A stretch of 49,969 bases of DNA from Pseudalkalibacillus decolorationis (lineage in GTDB: Bacteria; Bacillota; Bacilli; Bacillales; Fictibacillaceae): NCBI RefSeq assembly GCF_024609785.1, contig NZ_JANHJQ010000032.1:1-49969 (forward strand). The letters are read 5' to 3'. Positions 26,005 through 35,398 of this stretch are shown here, one piece after another. Numbering within the stretch: the stretch's first letter is position 1; the number at the start of each line of letters is the position of its first letter. The position numbers and the translations under genes were made by a program. Below the pieces are notes generated by a model. It ran no database searches. It saw only the letters and a program-made list of their open reading frames with translations, and was not told the DNA's origin.

Positions 26005-26919
26005 TTACGATTGTGTTGATTCTTTAGCACTCTTGTCATTCTCAATAACAATGATTTGATGTGGCCGTTCAGAAGGTTCAACTGGGAATTTGAATGGTTT
26101 GCCATTGATTGTCATATGAACATTTTGTGAGGCACCAATATTAAATGTTGCTTTTGGTTGGTCCGTTAGGGTGTAAGTTAATGTTTCCCCTTTTTGAAAG
26201 GTTTTTGGACCAGGTGCTACATATTCACCATTATTATTTTTGACATCAATATAGACATTTCCTTTTGTTTGAATCTCAACCTTAAATTCCTCAGTATTTG
26301 AAAGTTTGTATGTCGCCACTTTACCTTCTAAGGAAATTTGTTCAAGCTTTTGCTCTGGCTTCTTTTCTTTTACCTCTGGTTCTGACTCCGTTTCTTTATC
26401 AGGGCTTTCTTTCTTCTCTCCGTCTGCTACTTTGTCAGAATTGGCTTGATCTTCAGGCTGTTCTTCACCAGCCGTACTTTCAAAGTTTTCAACCACATCC
26501 TTATTCGGTTCTTGGGCTGTGTCATCTGAATTATTTGTAATAAGCCAGTATAACCCTACTAGTACAGCACCAAGGAGAAGAATCGTAAGAACAAAAGGAA
26601 AGACCTTTAATAACTTGTTTTCCTTAGGAACATTTGAGTTTGTCCTTGATGCTCGCGGAACAAAGTCAGTTTGTTGTTCATTTGATGCAGGTAGATCTTG
26701 CGAGTATTGTTCAAATAACTCTTCAGGGTCAAGCCCTACTGCTTCTGCATAATTCTTGGTAAACGCTCTCGCATAAAAAGCCCCGGGAAGAACAGAATAA
26801 TCCCCTTCCTCAAGTGCTTGCAGGTACCGTTTCTGAATCTTAGTGATCTCTTGTAGTTCTTCCATTGTATAATTGTTCTCTAAACGTGCTTCCTTTAAAC
26901 GCTGTCCTAGTTCTGTCAC
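26005..26919 (-). CDS. rodZ: RodZ-like cell-shape protein (YmfM)
   Basis: About 304 residues. A cytoplasmic HTH of the RodZ type (LGQRLKEARLENNYTMEEL, IQKRYLQALEEGDYSVLPG) is followed by one transmembrane helix (FPFVLTILLLGAVLVGLYW, near residue 115), an acidic low-complexity linker (Glu/Lys/Pro-rich, about 140-195) and an extracellular DUF4115-like beta domain. RodZ links MreB filaments to the envelope. The start is uncertain. GTG 26917-26919 has AGGTGG at short spacing and matches the family's N-terminus; a GTG five codons earlier overlaps the ymfK stop. Confidence 0.85.
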   Translation of the reverse strand: MTELGQRLKEARLENNYTMEELQEITKIQKRYLQALEEGDYSVLPGAFYARAFTKNYAEAVGLDPEELFEQYSQDLPASNEQQTDFVPRASRTNSNVPKENKLLKVFPFVLTILLLGAVLVGLYWLITNNSDDTAQEPNKDVVENFESTAGEEQPEDQANSDKVADGEKKESPDKETESEPEVKEKKPEQKLEQISLEGKVATYKLSNTEEFKVEIQTKGNVYIDVKNNNGEYVAPGPKTFQKGETLTYTLTDQPKATFNIGASQNVHMTINGKPFKFPVEPSERPHQIIVIENDKSAKESTQS

Positions 26920-26933
26920 ACTACCACCTGCCA

Positions 26934-27710
26934 CTATTCAAAATCAAATGTTGTTGGGTTCGTATTATCAATTAGATCATATGTAATTTCTTCATTCGAA
27001 TCACTTCGAAGTTCGATAATATAATCAAAATCGTCTAATTCATACTCAGACTCTCTTACAAAAATATCTGGATGTTCTACAATTTTTGTTGCAGGAAGTC
27101 TTACAATCTCACGTATCAGTTGCCAATGTCTTTCAGATGAACGTTTCATGGAAACAATCCCATCGATCAAAAACACATGATCTTTGCTATATTCATCATC
27201 AGCCAGTTGACTCCGAATTGTTTGGCGTAGAAGGGTAGATGAAACGAAAACCCACCGTTTATTAGCACATACACTTGCAGCAACTATGGATTCTGTCTTG
27301 CCAACCCGCGGCATACCACGGATCCCAATCAACTTATGGCCTTCTACCTTAAGCAATTCAGCCATAAAATCAACAAGAAGGCCAAGTTCATCCCTTACAA
27401 AACGAAATGTTTTCTTATCATCAGCATCCCTTTGGATATAACGACCATGACGAACTGCAAGACGATCTCGAAGCTTTGGTTTTCTCATCTTCGTTATCGT
27501 AATATTATCCATCGTTTCAAGAATGGTTTTTAAACGTTCGACCTGTTCGGGATTATGGACAAGTAAAAGCATACCTCTGCGTTCGTTATCGACACCGTTA
27601 ATGGTTATTATATTAATTCCAAGCATACCAAGTAAGGATGATATATCTCCTAATAACCCCGGACGGTTTTTATGAATTTCATATTCTAAGTACCATTCCT
27701 GTTTATCCAT
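26934..27710 (-). CDS. ymfK: YmfK, DUF3388 protein with ACT-like and P-loop segments
   Basis: 258 residues. The N-terminal 75 residues read like an ACT domain (EIHKNRPGLLGDISSLLGMLG, then NIITINGVD). A central GIRGMPRVGKTES looks like a Walker A loop, and FLIDGIVSMKRSSERHW follows. The function is not known; the architecture suggests a ligand-sensing nucleotide-binding protein. The second ATG (27708-27710) is used because AAGGAG directly abuts the first. Located between ymfJ and rodZ, as in Bacillus. Confidence 0.88.
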   Translation of the reverse strand: MDKQEWYLEYEIHKNRPGLLGDISSLLGMLGINIITINGVDNERRGMLLLVHNPEQVERLKTILETMDNITITKMRKPKLRDRLAVRHGRYIQRDADDKKTFRFVRDELGLLVDFMAELLKVEGHKLIGIRGMPRVGKTESIVAASVCANKRWVFVSSTLLRQTIRSQLADDEYSKDHVFLIDGIVSMKRSSERHWQLIREIVRLPATKIVEHPDIFVRESEYELDDFDYIIELRSDSNEEITYDLIDNTNPTTFDFE

Positions 27711-27828
27711 ACTCATCTCCTTCTTGTTCCTTATCCCTAAATTCCGTACCCTTTTCTCTAATAATAAATGATTTTATAGGTTAAGAAAAGGATTAAATAC
27801 ACTGTATATCCAAAAAAGGCCATGATAG

Positions 27829-27870
27829 CTATAAAGAAAAGCGGAAGTGCCCTGTTGAGGTGTGATAAAG
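27829..27870 (+). repeat. fragment of the 49.8 kb direct repeat
   Basis: TATAAAGAAAAGCGGAAGTG and the following CCCTGTTGAGGTGTGA match the TATAGAAAAGCGGAAGCGCCC...CAGGTGTGA part of the direct repeats at 49.74-49.97 kb, with a few differences. It lies in the ymfJ-ymfK gap. Confidence 0.6.
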
Positions 27871-27892
27871 AAGACTGGTAAACGTGGAACAA

Positions 27893-27929
27893 AGAAAAAG
27901 GGGCCAGCCCTTGATGAGCCAGCCCTTTC
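27893..27929 (-). terminator. ymfJ terminator
   Basis: On the minus strand AAAGGG-CTGGCTC...GGGCTGG-CCCCTTTTT forms a hairpin (with several G-U pairs) and T-run, about 23 bp after the ymfJ stop. Confidence 0.65.
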
Positions 27930-27951
27930 CCTACTTATAACGGTTTAGTTG

Positions 27952-28206
27952 TTACTCCTTATTATTCTTAACGAGCTTCACCATCATGCTTGCGATTGTA
28001 TGGCGCTCCTCTTCAGAAGCGACACTCCAAAGATCGGCAAGAACTCTTTCTTCAGCATTTTTCGGTTCAACCTGTTCAGAAAGGTATCCGCCAATTTCGG
28101 TTGCAATTTCCGTTACAGCATTTTCATTCATTCCTTTTTCTTGTGCCTGACGTAAACGCCCGCCAAGAAATCCTTTCCATTGATCCCAGTTGTCAAGAAC
28201 AGACAT
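27952..28206 (-). CDS. ymfJ: YmfJ, DUF3243 family protein
   Basis: 84 residues, no signal peptide or membrane segment. WDQWKGFLGGRLRQAQEKGM at the N-terminus and a conserved ERHTIASMMVKLVK near the C-terminus match DUF3243. AGGAGG-like GGAGGGAC precedes the ATG. Function unknown; its place between ymfI and ymfK is conserved in Bacilli. Confidence 0.88.
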   Translation of the reverse strand: MSVLDNWDQWKGFLGGRLRQAQEKGMNENAVTEIATEIGGYLSEQVEPKNAEERVLADLWSVASEEERHTIASMMVKLVKNNKE

Positions 28207-28284
28207 CGTTTTGTCCCTCCTAGAAATATAAAATCGTTCAAACTTTAATATGTCTATAAGAAGGAAATTTTATTCATCGAACTT

Positions 28285-29007
28285 TTAACAATGCCATGCC
28301 CCATTTACTGAGAGAATTTGACCTGTTATATAAGTTGACCTATTTGAAATTAAAAAGCATACAGCATCTGCAACTTCATCTGGTTGACCAAATCGCCCAA
28401 GAGGTATATCTTCCTGAAGTGTTTCTAGTTCCTGCTGTGACAGATGGTGGTTCATCTTCGTATCAATGATTCCTGGAGCCACTGCATTTACTCGAATCCC
28501 GCTCGGTGCAAGTTCTTTCGATAAAGCCTTTACCATTGTGTTGACTCCACCTTTCACCATCGAGTAAAGCACCTCACATGATGCTCCGGTTTCGCCCCAA
28601 ATTGACGAAATCATAACGATCGAGCCAGCCTTCCTCGAGACCATCTGTGGCAGTATATTTTGAATAAGCTGAAACGGACTTTTCATGTGTAACTGTGTCA
28701 TGGCATCGAGTTCACTCGGCGAAACATCAGTGATCAAGCCTGTTAAAGAACTTCCGCAGTTATATACCAGTACATCAATCGAGTTTGAAAGCTTATTTAC
28801 GAGTTGTTGCACTCCATCAGGTAATGCAAGGTCTCCATATATAAGGTGACAATCCGTCATCTTTTCTAGTTCGAATTTCAGCCGTTCACAGCTTTCTTTA
28901 TTTTGAAAATAGTGCAAATAGAGCCCGTATCCTTCTAAAGCAAGTTTTCTTGCGATTGCTTTCCCTATATCTCCACTCGCACCGGTTATTAATGCATATC
29001 CCCTCAT
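28285..29007 (-). CDS. ymfI: short-chain dehydrogenase/reductase YmfI
   Basis: 240 residues, classical SDR: TGASGDIGKAIA (nucleotide-binding), VYNCGSS in place of NNAG, catalytic Ser in MISSIWGE, and Y-x3-K in YSMVKGG. C-terminal INAVAPG-type motif reads VNAVAPGIIDT. Similar to FabG-type 3-oxoacyl reductases; the substrate is unknown. ATG 29005-29007 has GGAGGAAATA immediately upstream, while the longer frame extends back into ymfH without a site. Transcribed with ymfF-ymfH. Confidence 0.9.
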   Translation of the reverse strand: MRGYALITGASGDIGKAIARKLALEGYGLYLHYFQNKESCERLKFELEKMTDCHLIYGDLALPDGVQQLVNKLSNSIDVLVYNCGSSLTGLITDVSPSELDAMTQLHMKSPFQLIQNILPQMVSRKAGSIVMISSIWGETGASCEVLYSMVKGGVNTMVKALSKELAPSGIRVNAVAPGIIDTKMNHHLSQQELETLQEDIPLGRFGQPDEVADAVCFLISNRSTYITGQILSVNGAWHC

Positions 29008-29035
29008 TATTTCCTCCGAAAAGCATTGAATTTTA

Positions 29036-30325
29036 TTATCCTTTTTTCGGTCGTAATTGACAACTTGTGAAAGCCTTTTGGTCAAAGTGTTCGTTTAGTG
29101 TACGTTCCAATACATCTTTAGTAACCTTCTCATAAGCTTCGACTACTTTAAAGAGATTCATTTCTCCAAACTCATAACGTGTAAACTGATTTGCGATAAA
29201 TTCCGGTGAATTCATTGAGCGTAAAAAACCACCCATCTTTTTCTTCTTTAATCGATCAATTGAATCATTATCTATCCCTTTTGATTTTACAGTCTCGATA
29301 ATATTAACAAGCCTTTCCGTTAGAAGATCAGGGTCACTTGTATCTCCTCCAATTAACGAAAAGCCGAATTCACCCTCTTCTGTGTAGTCAAAAGAAAAGG
29401 TTTGGTCGATTAACCCTTCACTATATAACTCTTCATAGTAGTTTGAACTTTGTCCGAACATATAATCGAGAAGGAGGTTGATTGAAAGTTCTTGGATTAG
29501 ACGTTCTTCCCCATAACGATCAGGCTTCGCCTCCTTGAAACCTACCATACACTTTGGTGTCTGCACAGTCATCTTAATGACTGATTTCTTTTTAGCGACT
29601 TCTACAGGTTCGTTTTCAAAGAAACGCTTTATTTCCTCAGGAGGGGCAAACTCTTTTTGAGCTTGATTTTCTTTAACAAGCTTAATTATTTCATGAGGGC
29701 CGACATTTCCAACAATGAACAACAGCATATTACTCGGATGGTAGAACGTCTCATAGCACGTATACAGTAAGTCTTTTGTGATCTTTGCAATTGACGGCAC
29801 GGTGCCTGCGATGTCAATTTTCACTGGATTGTGATGGAACATATTTTGGATGACTCCAAAATAAACCCGCCAGTCCGGATTGTCATCATACATCTCGATT
29901 TCCTGACCAATAATACCCTTTTCCTTTTCCACAGTTGTTTCCGTAAAGTAAGGCTCTTGCACGAAATCAATAAGCGTACGAAGATTTTTCTTCACATTGG
30001 ATGTACTTGAAAACAAGTAGGCTGTCCGGGTAAATGAAGTAAACGCATTTGCAGAAGCTCCTTGTTTACTGAAGTCCTGAAAGACATCCCCATCTTCCTT
30101 TTCAAAAAGCTTATGTTCAAGAAAGTGAGCGATCCCGTCTGGTACTTGGAGCTGATCATTTTCACCTAGAGGAACAAAATGATTGTCGATAGAGCCATAT
30201 TTCGTTGTAAACGTTGCATATGTTTTGTTAAACCCCTTTTTTGGTAAAACATAAACCTTCAAGCCGTTTTCAAACTCTTCAGAGTAAAGTGTTTCTTTCA
30301 ACTGGTCATATTGAATTTCATTCAT
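29036..30325 (-). CDS. ymfH: M16-family zinc peptidase YmfH
   Basis: 429 residues. The inverted zinc motif H-x-x-E-H is present in GIAHFLEHKLFE, with the third ligand expected in the downstream EKGIIGQEIEMYDDNP segment (E). C-terminal M16 domain contains MVGFKEAKPD. It overlaps ymfF by 8 nt, so the two are translationally coupled and probably form a heterodimer of an active (YmfH) and an inactive (YmfF) half, as in bacterial two-chain M16 peptidases. Confidence 0.92.
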   Translation of the reverse strand: MNEIQYDQLKETLYSEEFENGLKVYVLPKKGFNKTYATFTTKYGSIDNHFVPLGENDQLQVPDGIAHFLEHKLFEKEDGDVFQDFSKQGASANAFTSFTRTAYLFSSTSNVKKNLRTLIDFVQEPYFTETTVEKEKGIIGQEIEMYDDNPDWRVYFGVIQNMFHHNPVKIDIAGTVPSIAKITKDLLYTCYETFYHPSNMLLFIVGNVGPHEIIKLVKENQAQKEFAPPEEIKRFFENEPVEVAKKKSVIKMTVQTPKCMVGFKEAKPDRYGEERLIQELSINLLLDYMFGQSSNYYEELYSEGLIDQTFSFDYTEEGEFGFSLIGGDTSDPDLLTERLVNIIETVKSKGIDNDSIDRLKKKKMGGFLRSMNSPEFIANQFTRYEFGEMNLFKVVEAYEKVTKDVLERTLNEHFDQKAFTSCQLRPKKG

Positions 30326-31607
30326 CGTTTTGACCCTCCCCCTTTAAGAAGTAAACTGTATCGAGGGTAACAGTAGAAGCAGCCTCAATGACATCTTGTA
30401 AAGAAACATTGCTAATTCCCTCTAGCCATTCATCAATAGATCGTTCAACTCCAGAAACTTTGGAGTGATATAACAATTCAATCCAACTGTTCGGATTGTC
30501 AACAGATTCAAGAATTTGATTCCGAAGCATTTCTTTTGTTTGCGTTAGTTCATCATTTGTTATCGAACCGTTTTTCATATTCTCCATTTGCTCACGGATG
30601 ATCGACACGGCTTTATCGTAATTTTTAAATTCAATACCTGACATGACGAAAATCGCACCAATATGGCTCTCCATTCTAGAAACCGCATAATATGCGAGGC
30701 TTTCTTTTTCCCGGACATTAATAAACAGTTTAGAATGTGAGAAACCGCCAAAAATACCATTAAACACTTGGATCGCGTAATAGTTCTCATCCTCAAATGT
30801 AATTGAAGTACGGTACCCGATATGAAGTTTACCTTGTTTAACATCTTGTTCCTCAAATATGACGTTTTCTTTATCCTTTACATCATAACGAATAGAGTCA
30901 GATTCTTGTCCACTAACTCTTTCAGACAACTGAAAATTGGACTTAACCGTGTTTTGCACCTCATCACCATTGACATCACCTACAACATATATATCAATTT
31001 CATCATTTGCGAGCACATCTTTATAATAGGTAAACAATGCTTCAGAGGTAATTGAATCGACTTCATCCTCTTTACCATAAGCATGGTGTGCATACACATC
31101 ATTTTCAAACATTTCCTCGATTAAACGCTTATTTGCATAGCGCATTTTATCATCGTATATCGATTGAATTCTTTGCTTAAGAACTCTTTTTTCCTTTTGA
31201 ACAATTTTCTCATCAAATTTTTCGTCTTTTACGAACGGATGCTGAACAACTTCAGAAAGAAATGAAAGTGCTTGTTTTAACAGAGGCTCTTGCTCTAATA
31301 AAAATTTTTCATTTGAAACGTCCATTCGTATTGAAATAATCTGATAGTTACCTTTTTTGGCAACAGAGGATGAAAAACCAGCTCCATACATATCTTCTAA
31401 AAAACGATGAATATGTAATGAGGAAGGGTATGATTTCGTGCCGCTTTTCAAAACTTGTGCCAACAGTGCACGTTTTGTTACATTTTCGGGTTCAATTTTA
31501 CGTTTAATATTTATAGCAATTGTTGTTGTCTTATACTTTTCTGTTTCGACTAAATGTAAATTAAACCCTTCGCATTTGGTTGTGCGAGGTGTTGTTGTCA
31601 TTGTCAT
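30318..31607 (-). CDS. ymfF: M16-family non-catalytic partner YmfF
   Basis: 429 residues, same length and fold as YmfH but without the H-x-x-E-H motif: the corresponding segment reads ALLAQVLKSGT. C-terminal M16 motifs such as YYAIQVFNGIFGGFSHSKLF and REKESLAYYAVSR are retained. It is best explained as the R/Y-loop-bearing, substrate-binding half of a YmfF-YmfH peptidase. GGAGAGG precedes the ATG at 8 nt. First gene of ymfF-ymfH-ymfI. Confidence 0.9.
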   Translation of the reverse strand: MTMTTTPRTTKCEGFNLHLVETEKYKTTTIAINIKRKIEPENVTKRALLAQVLKSGTKSYPSSLHIHRFLEDMYGAGFSSSVAKKGNYQIISIRMDVSNEKFLLEQEPLLKQALSFLSEVVQHPFVKDEKFDEKIVQKEKRVLKQRIQSIYDDKMRYANKRLIEEMFENDVYAHHAYGKEDEVDSITSEALFTYYKDVLANDEIDIYVVGDVNGDEVQNTVKSNFQLSERVSGQESDSIRYDVKDKENVIFEEQDVKQGKLHIGYRTSITFEDENYYAIQVFNGIFGGFSHSKLFINVREKESLAYYAVSRMESHIGAIFVMSGIEFKNYDKAVSIIREQMENMKNGSITNDELTQTKEMLRNQILESVDNPNSWIELLYHSKVSGVERSIDEWLEGISNVSLQDVIEAASTVTLDTVYFLKGEGQNDE

Positions 31608-31707
31608 AAAATAAACCTCTCCTTCATTTTTTTAATTAGTGTACCCAAACTAATGCGGAAACATAAACCAATATAGTATACGATAAAAGAACTTGGGTAA
31701 TTACGAA

Positions 31708-31742
31708 TAAAAAAGAACTTCCCTATTAAGAGAAGTTCTCTA
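31708..31742 (-). terminator. terminator of the nup operon
   Basis: GAGAACTTC-TCTTAATAGG-GAAGTTCTTTTTT on the minus strand, directly after the nupQ stop at 31747. Confidence 0.85.
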
Positions 31743-31746
31743 ACCA

Positions 31747-32709
31747 TTACCGTTTTCCTTTTTCGTATGGTTTTCCAATCGCTTTTGGTGCATCCGCACG
31801 TCCTACAAAACCTGCTAGTGCTAGGATTGTTAATACGTATGGTGAAATTAACAAGAATACATCCGGAATTTCTTTTAAAAGCGGAATCTGTTGTCCTGTT
31901 ATGCTCAAAGATTGTGCTAACCCGAAGAACAAGGCAGCACCAAGAGCACCGATTGGATGCCATTTACCGAAGATCATTGCCGCTAAAGCCATGAACCCCT
32001 GGCCTGCAATCGTTGCATGTGTAAAGTTTCCGCTAATTGAAGTTGCATATACTGCCCCTCCAAGACCAGCGAAAGCTCCACTCAGCATTACAGCCACATA
32101 TCTCATTTTTGTAACGCTGATCCCCATCGTATCTGCTGCCATTGGGTGTTCCCCTACTGACCGTAGACGAAGTCCAAACGATGTTTTATAAATGACGAAC
32201 CAGACAACAAAAGCAAGTGCAATAGCAAGATAAGAGGTAATGTAAGCTTTTGTGAATAGGAGGGGACCAATAATCGGGATTTCACTGAGAAAAGGAACAT
32301 CTCCTCTAAAGATCCTGTGAGTAATATATGGTGTTTGTCCTGCTTCAAAGATCTTTTTGACAAGGAAAATCGTAAGACCTGCTGCTAGAAAGTTTAAGGC
32401 AACCCCACTTACTACTTGATCGGCTCTAAATGTGATACTCGCAACTGCATGCAGCAAAGAAAATAACGCACCGAGAATAATCGCAATGACGAAGGAAAAC
32501 CATGGTGAAGCAGCTCCAAATCCCCACGTTTCTCCAAAGTACGTAAATACGGCACCAACAAAGGCGCCCATCATCATAAGACCTTCTAACCCAATGTTGA
32601 CAACACCTGATCGTTCACTGAAAACACCACCGAGTGCGGTTAAGATTAACGGGGCGGCAGCAAAGATGGCAGTTGGTATGATGATTGATAAGATTTGCAT
32701 GAGATCCAT
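31747..32709 (-). CDS. nupQ: nucleoside ABC transporter permease NupQ (YufQ)
   Basis: 320 residues, about eight to ten hydrophobic segments. GGVFSERSGVVNIGLEGLMMMGA is the coupling-type motif of the branched-chain/BmpA class permeases. It pairs with NupP as the transmembrane part of a guanosine/nucleoside importer. The ATG abuts the nupP stop (TAGATG), with GGGGGAAAA as ribosome binding site within nupP. Confidence 0.92.
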   Translation of the reverse strand: MDLMQILSIIIPTAIFAAAPLILTALGGVFSERSGVVNIGLEGLMMMGAFVGAVFTYFGETWGFGAASPWFSFVIAIILGALFSLLHAVASITFRADQVVSGVALNFLAAGLTIFLVKKIFEAGQTPYITHRIFRGDVPFLSEIPIIGPLLFTKAYITSYLAIALAFVVWFVIYKTSFGLRLRSVGEHPMAADTMGISVTKMRYVAVMLSGAFAGLGGAVYATSISGNFTHATIAGQGFMALAAMIFGKWHPIGALGAALFFGLAQSLSITGQQIPLLKEIPDVFLLISPYVLTILALAGFVGRADAPKAIGKPYEKGKR

Positions 32710-33765
32710 CTAGATTTTCCCCCTTTTGTTAATCCGATTACGCAACCAGTGTACGAGATAACTGGACGCAACAAAGAATATAATTAATGCAATGACAATC
32801 GTTATAAGTTCAGGTGGTACTTTCGCAACGGCTTGCATATTTAGTGCACCAATTTTAAGTCCACCGAATAGGAGTGCTGCAAGGACAATACCTATCGCAC
32901 CATTTCCACCTAAAAGAGCAACAGCGATGCCATCAAACCCAACGCCCGTAAAAGCCGCATTAATAGTCATGTATTGGTAGGTTCCAAGCCCTTGCATTGC
33001 ACCTGCAACTCCTGCAAATCCACCCGAAATACACATGGATAAAATGATGTTTTTCGATACATTGATCCCCGCGTAATTGGAAGCATGTTCATTAAATCCA
33101 ACTGCTCTCAATTCATAACCAGCCGTTGTTTTCCATAAGATATACCACATTAGTGCCGCGGCTAAGAGCGCAACAATAAAGCCATAGTGCATTCTTGAAA
33201 AGTTGGTTATTTCTTGTAAAAAGGGTGAAGCTAGTGAGGCACTTGGTTGAATACTTTCTGTGCGCTCACCTGGTGCAAGAAGATAAGCACGAATGATTGA
33301 GTTGGTAACATGTAGTGCAACATAGTTCAACATAATTGTCGTAATTACTTCGTGTACCCTGAACCTTGCTTTTAGCAATCCAGGAACGAAACCCCATATC
33401 GCTCCAGCAACAGCTCCTGCTAGGATTGCGAGTGGTACATGAATAAAAGCAGGCAAACCTTCTACCGCAATTCCAACATATACAGATGCGAGCCAACCAA
33501 CGAGAAGCTGACCCTCGACACCAATGTTAAACAGCCCAGTACGAAAAGCAAAGGCAACTGCGATCCCAGAAAGGATTAATGGTGTCATTTGACGGACTGT
33601 TTCCCCTATGAAGTAAGAGTCACTAAAAATACCATTGAATAGTGCTGTATAGGCAAGAACAGGGTCATAACCACTTGACAGCATGATGATTCCACCTATG
33701 AGGAGACCTAGCATAACTGCAATAATAGGTACAATAAGCTTGAATAATACTTTTTGCAGTTTCAC
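32710..33765 (-). CDS. nupP: nucleoside ABC transporter permease NupP (YufP)
   Basis: 351 residues with many hydrophobic segments and the RTGLFNIGVEGQLLVG motif of the BmpA-system permeases. The start is GTG (33763-33765), directly after the nupO stop, with GGGGGAGATG upstream. Tight nupO-nupP-nupQ spacing indicates one translationally linked operon. Confidence 0.92.
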   Translation of the reverse strand: MKLQKVLFKLIVPIIAVMLGLLIGGIIMLSSGYDPVLAYTALFNGIFSDSYFIGETVRQMTPLILSGIAVAFAFRTGLFNIGVEGQLLVGWLASVYVGIAVEGLPAFIHVPLAILAGAVAGAIWGFVPGLLKARFRVHEVITTIMLNYVALHVTNSIIRAYLLAPGERTESIQPSASLASPFLQEITNFSRMHYGFIVALLAAALMWYILWKTTAGYELRAVGFNEHASNYAGINVSKNIILSMCISGGFAGVAGAMQGLGTYQYMTINAAFTGVGFDGIAVALLGGNGAIGIVLAALLFGGLKIGALNMQAVAKVPPELITIVIALIIFFVASSYLVHWLRNRINKRGKI

Positions 33766-35292
33766 TTACATCTCCCCCGTTCTTTGTTGCTTGGAACCAG
33801 CCATCAATAACCCTAATTCTTGTTCAGAAATTTCCTTCGGATCGACAATATCGACAATTTTCCCTTCGTATATAACCGCAATTCGATCACTTACGTTCAT
33901 TACTTCTTCAAGTTCAAAAGAAACGAGTAAGACAGCCTTATTCGCATCCCGCTCTTCGATTAATTTTGTATGAATAAATTCAATCGCTCCAACATCAAGT
34001 CCTCGTGTCGGTTGGGCAGCTATCAACAAGTCCGGGCTTCGGTCAACTTCACGGGCGATTATCGCTTTTTGTTGATTCCCTCCAGATAGTGCTCTAGCTT
34101 CTGTATGGACACTAGGTGTACGAACATCAAATTGATCGATTAGTTCCTTTGCTTTATTGAAAATTTTGTTCGACTTTAATTGTTTAAACTTTGAAAACGG
34201 CTGTTGGTAGTAGGTTTGTAAGACCATATTTTCACCGATTGAGAAATCAAGAACAAGCCCATGTTTGTGTCGATCTTGAGGGATATGCCCAACACCTGAC
34301 TCGGTCACTTTCCTTGGTTTATGGTTTGTAATGTTTTTTCCATTCAATTGAATCGTTCCGTCTGACACTTTACGTAAACCTGTAATCGCTTCAATTAATT
34401 CCGTTTGTCCGTTTCCATCGACACCTGCGATTCCAATAATCTCACCTGCGCGAACCGTTAAATTTAATTCATTTACAGCGGAGATACCCCTGGAGTCCTT
34501 AACCGTAAGATTATCAATTTCCAATACGGATTGTTGTGGTTGTGCTAACCCTTTCTCAGTTGTAAAGGACACTTCTCGACCAACCATCATTGAAGCCAAC
34601 TCATCACGGTTCGTATCCGCAACTTTCACGGTACCAATACCTTCCCCACGACGTATCACCGTACAACGATGGCATACTTCCATAATTTCCTTTAGCTTAT
34701 GGGTAATCAAAATAATCGACTTACCCTCGGCAATCAATCGATTTAGTATTTGAATAAGTTCTTTAATTTCTTGTGGAGTCAGAACAGCAGTAGGTTCATC
34801 AAAAATTAATATGTCCGCACCACGATAAAGGGTTTTTAGAATTTCCACACGTTGCTGCATACCCACTGTAATATCTTGAATTTTGGCATACGGATCCACA
34901 CGCAATCCATATTGAGAGGATATTTCTTCGACCCTTTTTGCTGCTTTCTTAATATCAACCTGTCCCTTACGAATCGGTTCTTGTCCCAGAATGATGTTTT
35001 CAGTAACTGTAAAATTTTCAACAAGCATAAAATGTTGATGGACCATCCCGATCCCAAGCTTATTTGCAATATTTGGGTCCGTAATCTCTGCCTTTTCACC
35101 ACGGACGTAAATCTCCCCTTTTTCAGGCTGATATAAACCGAACAATACATTCATTAAAGTAGATTTCCCTGCACCGTTTTCCCCAAGCAATGCATGGATT
35201 TCTCCTTTTTCAACTTGAAGTGTTACGTTATCATTCGCAACAATCCCTGGAAACTCTTTACGAATGTTCCGCATTTCTATGACGTAATCCAA
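33766..35292 (-). CDS. nupO: nucleoside ABC transporter ATPase NupO (YufO)
   Basis: 508 residues, two tandem ABC domains. Domain 1: GENGAGKSTLMN, signature-like TVGMQQRVEI, LIFDEPTAVL. Domain 2: GVDGNGQTELIEAI (degenerate Walker A), LSGGNQQKAIIAREV, LLIAAQPTRGLD. This is the RbsA/YufO type. The start is TTG (35290-35292) with GGGAGGG upstream. The AGGAAAGTAT dyad lies 43 bp upstream and the 485-bp structured repeat lies between it and nupN. Confidence 0.93.
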   Translation of the reverse strand: MDYVIEMRNIRKEFPGIVANDNVTLQVEKGEIHALLGENGAGKSTLMNVLFGLYQPEKGEIYVRGEKAEITDPNIANKLGIGMVHQHFMLVENFTVTENIILGQEPIRKGQVDIKKAAKRVEEISSQYGLRVDPYAKIQDITVGMQQRVEILKTLYRGADILIFDEPTAVLTPQEIKELIQILNRLIAEGKSIILITHKLKEIMEVCHRCTVIRRGEGIGTVKVADTNRDELASMMVGREVSFTTEKGLAQPQQSVLEIDNLTVKDSRGISAVNELNLTVRAGEIIGIAGVDGNGQTELIEAITGLRKVSDGTIQLNGKNITNHKPRKVTESGVGHIPQDRHKHGLVLDFSIGENMVLQTYYQQPFSKFKQLKSNKIFNKAKELIDQFDVRTPSVHTEARALSGGNQQKAIIAREVDRSPDLLIAAQPTRGLDVGAIEFIHTKLIEERDANKAVLLVSFELEEVMNVSDRIAVIYEGKIVDIVDPKEISEQELGLLMAGSKQQRTGEM

Positions 35293-35334
35293 TGATCAAC
35301 CCTCCCATACGTGGTTGCTATTATTTACACGTTA

Positions 35335-35356
35335 GGAAAGTATAAAAATACTTTCC
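35335..35356. promoter_or_regulatory. GGAAAGTAT/ATACTTTCC perfect dyad upstream of nupO
   Basis: Two 9-bp arms separated by four As, preceded by CACGTTA. A close relative lies upstream of spoIIIE at 40518-40538. It could be an operator or a small repeat; no T-run follows. Confidence 0.5.
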
Positions 35357-35398
35357 ATCATCTTCTATCGCGGCTAAACTATTAAACTACATCTTTAA

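Noticed and set aside
30318-31607. ymfF as a damaged peptidase gene
   Set aside because: Loss of H-x-x-E-H is the normal state of the YmfF partner; the frame is full length and overlaps ymfH as expected.
31604-31963. Frame between nupQ and ymfF
   Set aside because: It overlaps nupQ in another frame and spans the nup terminator; no start signals.
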